In this document: positions 5,348-6,238 of the stretch, one piece after another
Numbering within the stretch: position 1 is the first letter of the stretch
Layout: each line of letters starts with the position of its first letter
Assembly: GCA_023230535.1 (NCBI GenBank)
Contig: JALNXC010000075.1
Coordinates: 1 to 6,238, forward strand
Length of the DNA stretch: 6,238 bases
From: Alkaliphilus sp.
GTDB lineage: Bacteria; Bacillota; Clostridia; Peptostreptococcales; Natronincolaceae
Direction of reading: 5' to 3'
The notes under the pieces: generated by a model
Database searches by the model: none
Seen by the model: only the letters and a program-made list of their open reading frames with translations
What the model was told of the DNA's origin: nothing
Made by a program: the position numbers and the translations under genes

Positions 5348-5692
5348 TTAATAGAAATTATGGAAACTGCAGGAGATAAATTTTTCACATTCAGCTATGC
5401 AATTCGATATTTTCTTCTCAAATTCCTGTCTGTTTTCTATGCAGTTGCCCTCTAATAACAAGACATTATTTAATAATTCAAAAGCCTTTCTATAGGCCCG
5501 TGCTACCTCAATGGAATAATCAAATCGTACCCCTCTAAATTAATCCTCATACAACAATCACCCACCCCTTGATTCCAACATAGACTCCAATTTTTTATAG
5601 TCGCTTACCAGAAATATCATGGGCCTTTCTCTATTTTTTTGCTATAAAGTTCCTTCTTTATAAGAAAAATATATTATTTGCTTTTTATCCAC
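5348..5692 (-). pseudogene. Decayed minus-strand gene with four in-frame stops before its end
   Basis: A single minus-strand frame starting at GTG 5690-5692 reads VDKKQIIYFSYKEGTL, TAG (5642-5644), QKNRERPMIFLVSDYKKLES...SRGG, TGA, LLYED, TAA, then FRGVRFDYSIEVARAYRKAF...FEKKISNCIAECEKFISCSF to TAA at 5348-5350. The frame never changes, and the peptides are charged and helical as in a real small protein. All three stop codon types occur, so recoding is unlikely and the gene is probably dead. Separate short peptides are an alternative reading. The family is not recognised. Confidence 0.45.
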
Positions 5693-5828
5693 CTTACTAC
5701 CCCAATTAAAAAGGATTAAGTCTCCCCCAAAAAAACCACGGTCCCGGAGAAAACTATGCCCAGGGTAGGGGAAAAACAACGGATAGGGGTTACACAACGG
5801 GGACGGGGGGGACCGGGGGGACTGGTAC
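5693..5828. other. Non-coding stretch with a G-rich tract
   Basis: No supported gene lies here; the open minus frame 5642-5965 that spans it translates to low-complexity, repeat-derived sequence. The stretch 5761-5826 is rich in G runs, ending in GGGG, GGGGGGG and GGGGGG separated by AC and ACC at 5799-5820. This could form a G-quadruplex on the plus strand. Base composition is clearly richer in GC than the transposon. Confidence 0.45.
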
Positions 5829-5866
5829 AGAGTCCCGTAAATAGTTTTAAGGGACGATGACCCTGT
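5827..5866 (+). repeat. Dispersed repeat, copy B (stem-forming, 31-bp core)
   Basis: The core 5832-5862 matches copy A at 5207-5237 with three mismatches. Here the flanking arms are ACAGAGTC (5827-5834) and GACCCTGT (5859-5866), which pair with one mismatch. They differ in sequence from the AAGGTC/GACCTT arms of copy A but keep the pairing. An inner GTCCC/GGGAC stem (5832-5836/5851-5855) is also possible. Confidence 0.7.
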
Positions 5867-5904
5867 ATACATTTCCCATATTCCCATTTTATAGTTCAAA
5901 AAAA

Positions 5905-5963
5905 GCCACTGTGCCTGACTTCCCGGTCTTTTCCTGTCTCGCCGGTCGGCCACTGTACCTGAC
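5905..5963 (+). repeat. 15-bp direct repeat pair
   Basis: GCCACTGTGCCTGAC at 5905-5919 and GCCACTGTACCTGAC at 5949-5963 differ at one base and are 44 bp apart; CCGGTC also recurs between them (5923-5928 and 5942-5947). The second copy continues as ACCGTGG and is a quasi-palindrome (CCAC...GTGG). The pair lies just downstream of the stop of the minus-strand gene at 5974. It may be a REP-like or IS-terminus fragment. Confidence 0.55.
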
Positions 5964-5973
5964 ACCGTGGTTC

Positions 5974-6238
5974 TTAAACAGGATTTTCTAAACTAAGCAC
6001 CTCCGTATATTTAACCTTTTCCGATTCACCTTCAGGTTCCTTAAAAGGAATTTCAAAATTATCTATAAAACCGGTCACATAGTTTTTAAACCTCTCTTGC
6101 AATTTATCGAAAAAATCGTATTTGTTCGTTATATCACCTTCAAAAACTAACGTCAGATATACATAGGATTGATATCTGTTAAAAGATGCATAAACCCTTT
6201 CAACCGTTCTTCGTGATAGTTCAAATCTTTTAAGTTGA
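5974..6238 (-). CDS. C-terminal 87 residues of an unrecognised protein, cut by the window's right edge
   Basis: The minus-strand frame is open from 6237 to the stop TAA at 5974-5976; the N-terminus lies outside the window. It reads QLKRFELSRRTVERVYASFN, then a hydrophobic strand YVYLTLVFEGDIT, a helical charged stretch DKLQERFKNYVTGFI, and an acidic tail (KEPEGESEKVKYTEVLSLEN). The alternating character and the lack of stops over 87 codons, beside stop-ridden DNA, support real coding. No family is recognised and no membrane segment or catalytic motif is visible in this part. Confidence 0.7.
   Translation of the reverse strand, partial: QLKRFELSRRTVERVYASFNRYQSYVYLTLVFEGDITNKYDFFDKLQERFKNYVTGFIDNFEIPFKEPEGESEKVKYTEVLSLENPV

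Noticed and set aside
5216..5455. 79-codon plus-strand ORF
   Set aside because: It begins inside repeat copy A and runs antisense to the better-supported decayed minus-strand gene.
5642..5965. 107-codon minus-strand ORF
   Set aside because: Most of it translates repeat copy B and the G-rich tract; only its last 17 codons look like protein and belong to the 5348-5692 pseudogene frame.

Overview
The window looks like an anaerobic, low-GC Firmicute of the Clostridia type. The DNA is AT-rich, the transposase gene has a strong AAGGAGG ribosome binding site, and the CRISPR repeat carries the ATTGAAAC-type handle (read on the minus strand) common in type I-B arrays of that class. No species can be named from the sequence alone.

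Layout, left to right. (1) 1-228: four identical 30-bp CRISPR repeats with three spacers of 35, 35 and 38 bp. The array is cut by the window's left edge. (2) 252-3712: a complete-looking 3.46-kb transposon whose ends can be defined from sequence: ~32-bp imperfect terminal inverted repeats starting TGTTA, and four transposase-site-like iterons at each end. It carries a DUF6431-like zinc-finger protein (482-1049, apparently needing a +1 frame change near its 5' end), a D-D-35-E transposase of the retroviral-integrase superfamily (1278-2564) and an ExeA/TniB/TnsC-like AAA ATPase (2566-3372). After the ATPase come two strongly structured segments (3378-3490 and 3493-3572) that look like a non-coding RNA or an elaborate terminator. 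(3) 3683-4813, minus strand: a membrane protein with two N-terminal helices and C-terminal MORN-like repeats, whose last nine codons lie inside the transposon end. (4) 4814-5973: mostly decayed minus-strand coding sequence (4900-5165 and 5348-5692), two copies of a 31-bp repeat, a G-rich tract and a 15-bp repeat pair. (5) 5974-6238, minus strand: the C-terminal 87 codons of an unrecognised gene running off the right edge.

How it fits together: the transposase and ATPase genes are two bases apart and form an operon. By analogy with Mu, Tn5053 and Tn7, the ATPase should choose or activate the target while the transposase binds the end iterons and performs strand transfer. The zinc-finger protein has no known job. 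No TniQ/TnsD-type target selector, resolvase or cargo is present, so the conspicuous RNA-like block in the 3' part of the element is the most interesting unexplained component. The left end lies only 23 bp from the last CRISPR repeat, on the side where the leader is expected, so the array is either cut off from its leader or broken inside a spacer. No target-site duplication is visible, so the two flanks were probably not adjacent before insertion, or the assembly joined two copies. The right flank looks like a graveyard of small accessory genes.
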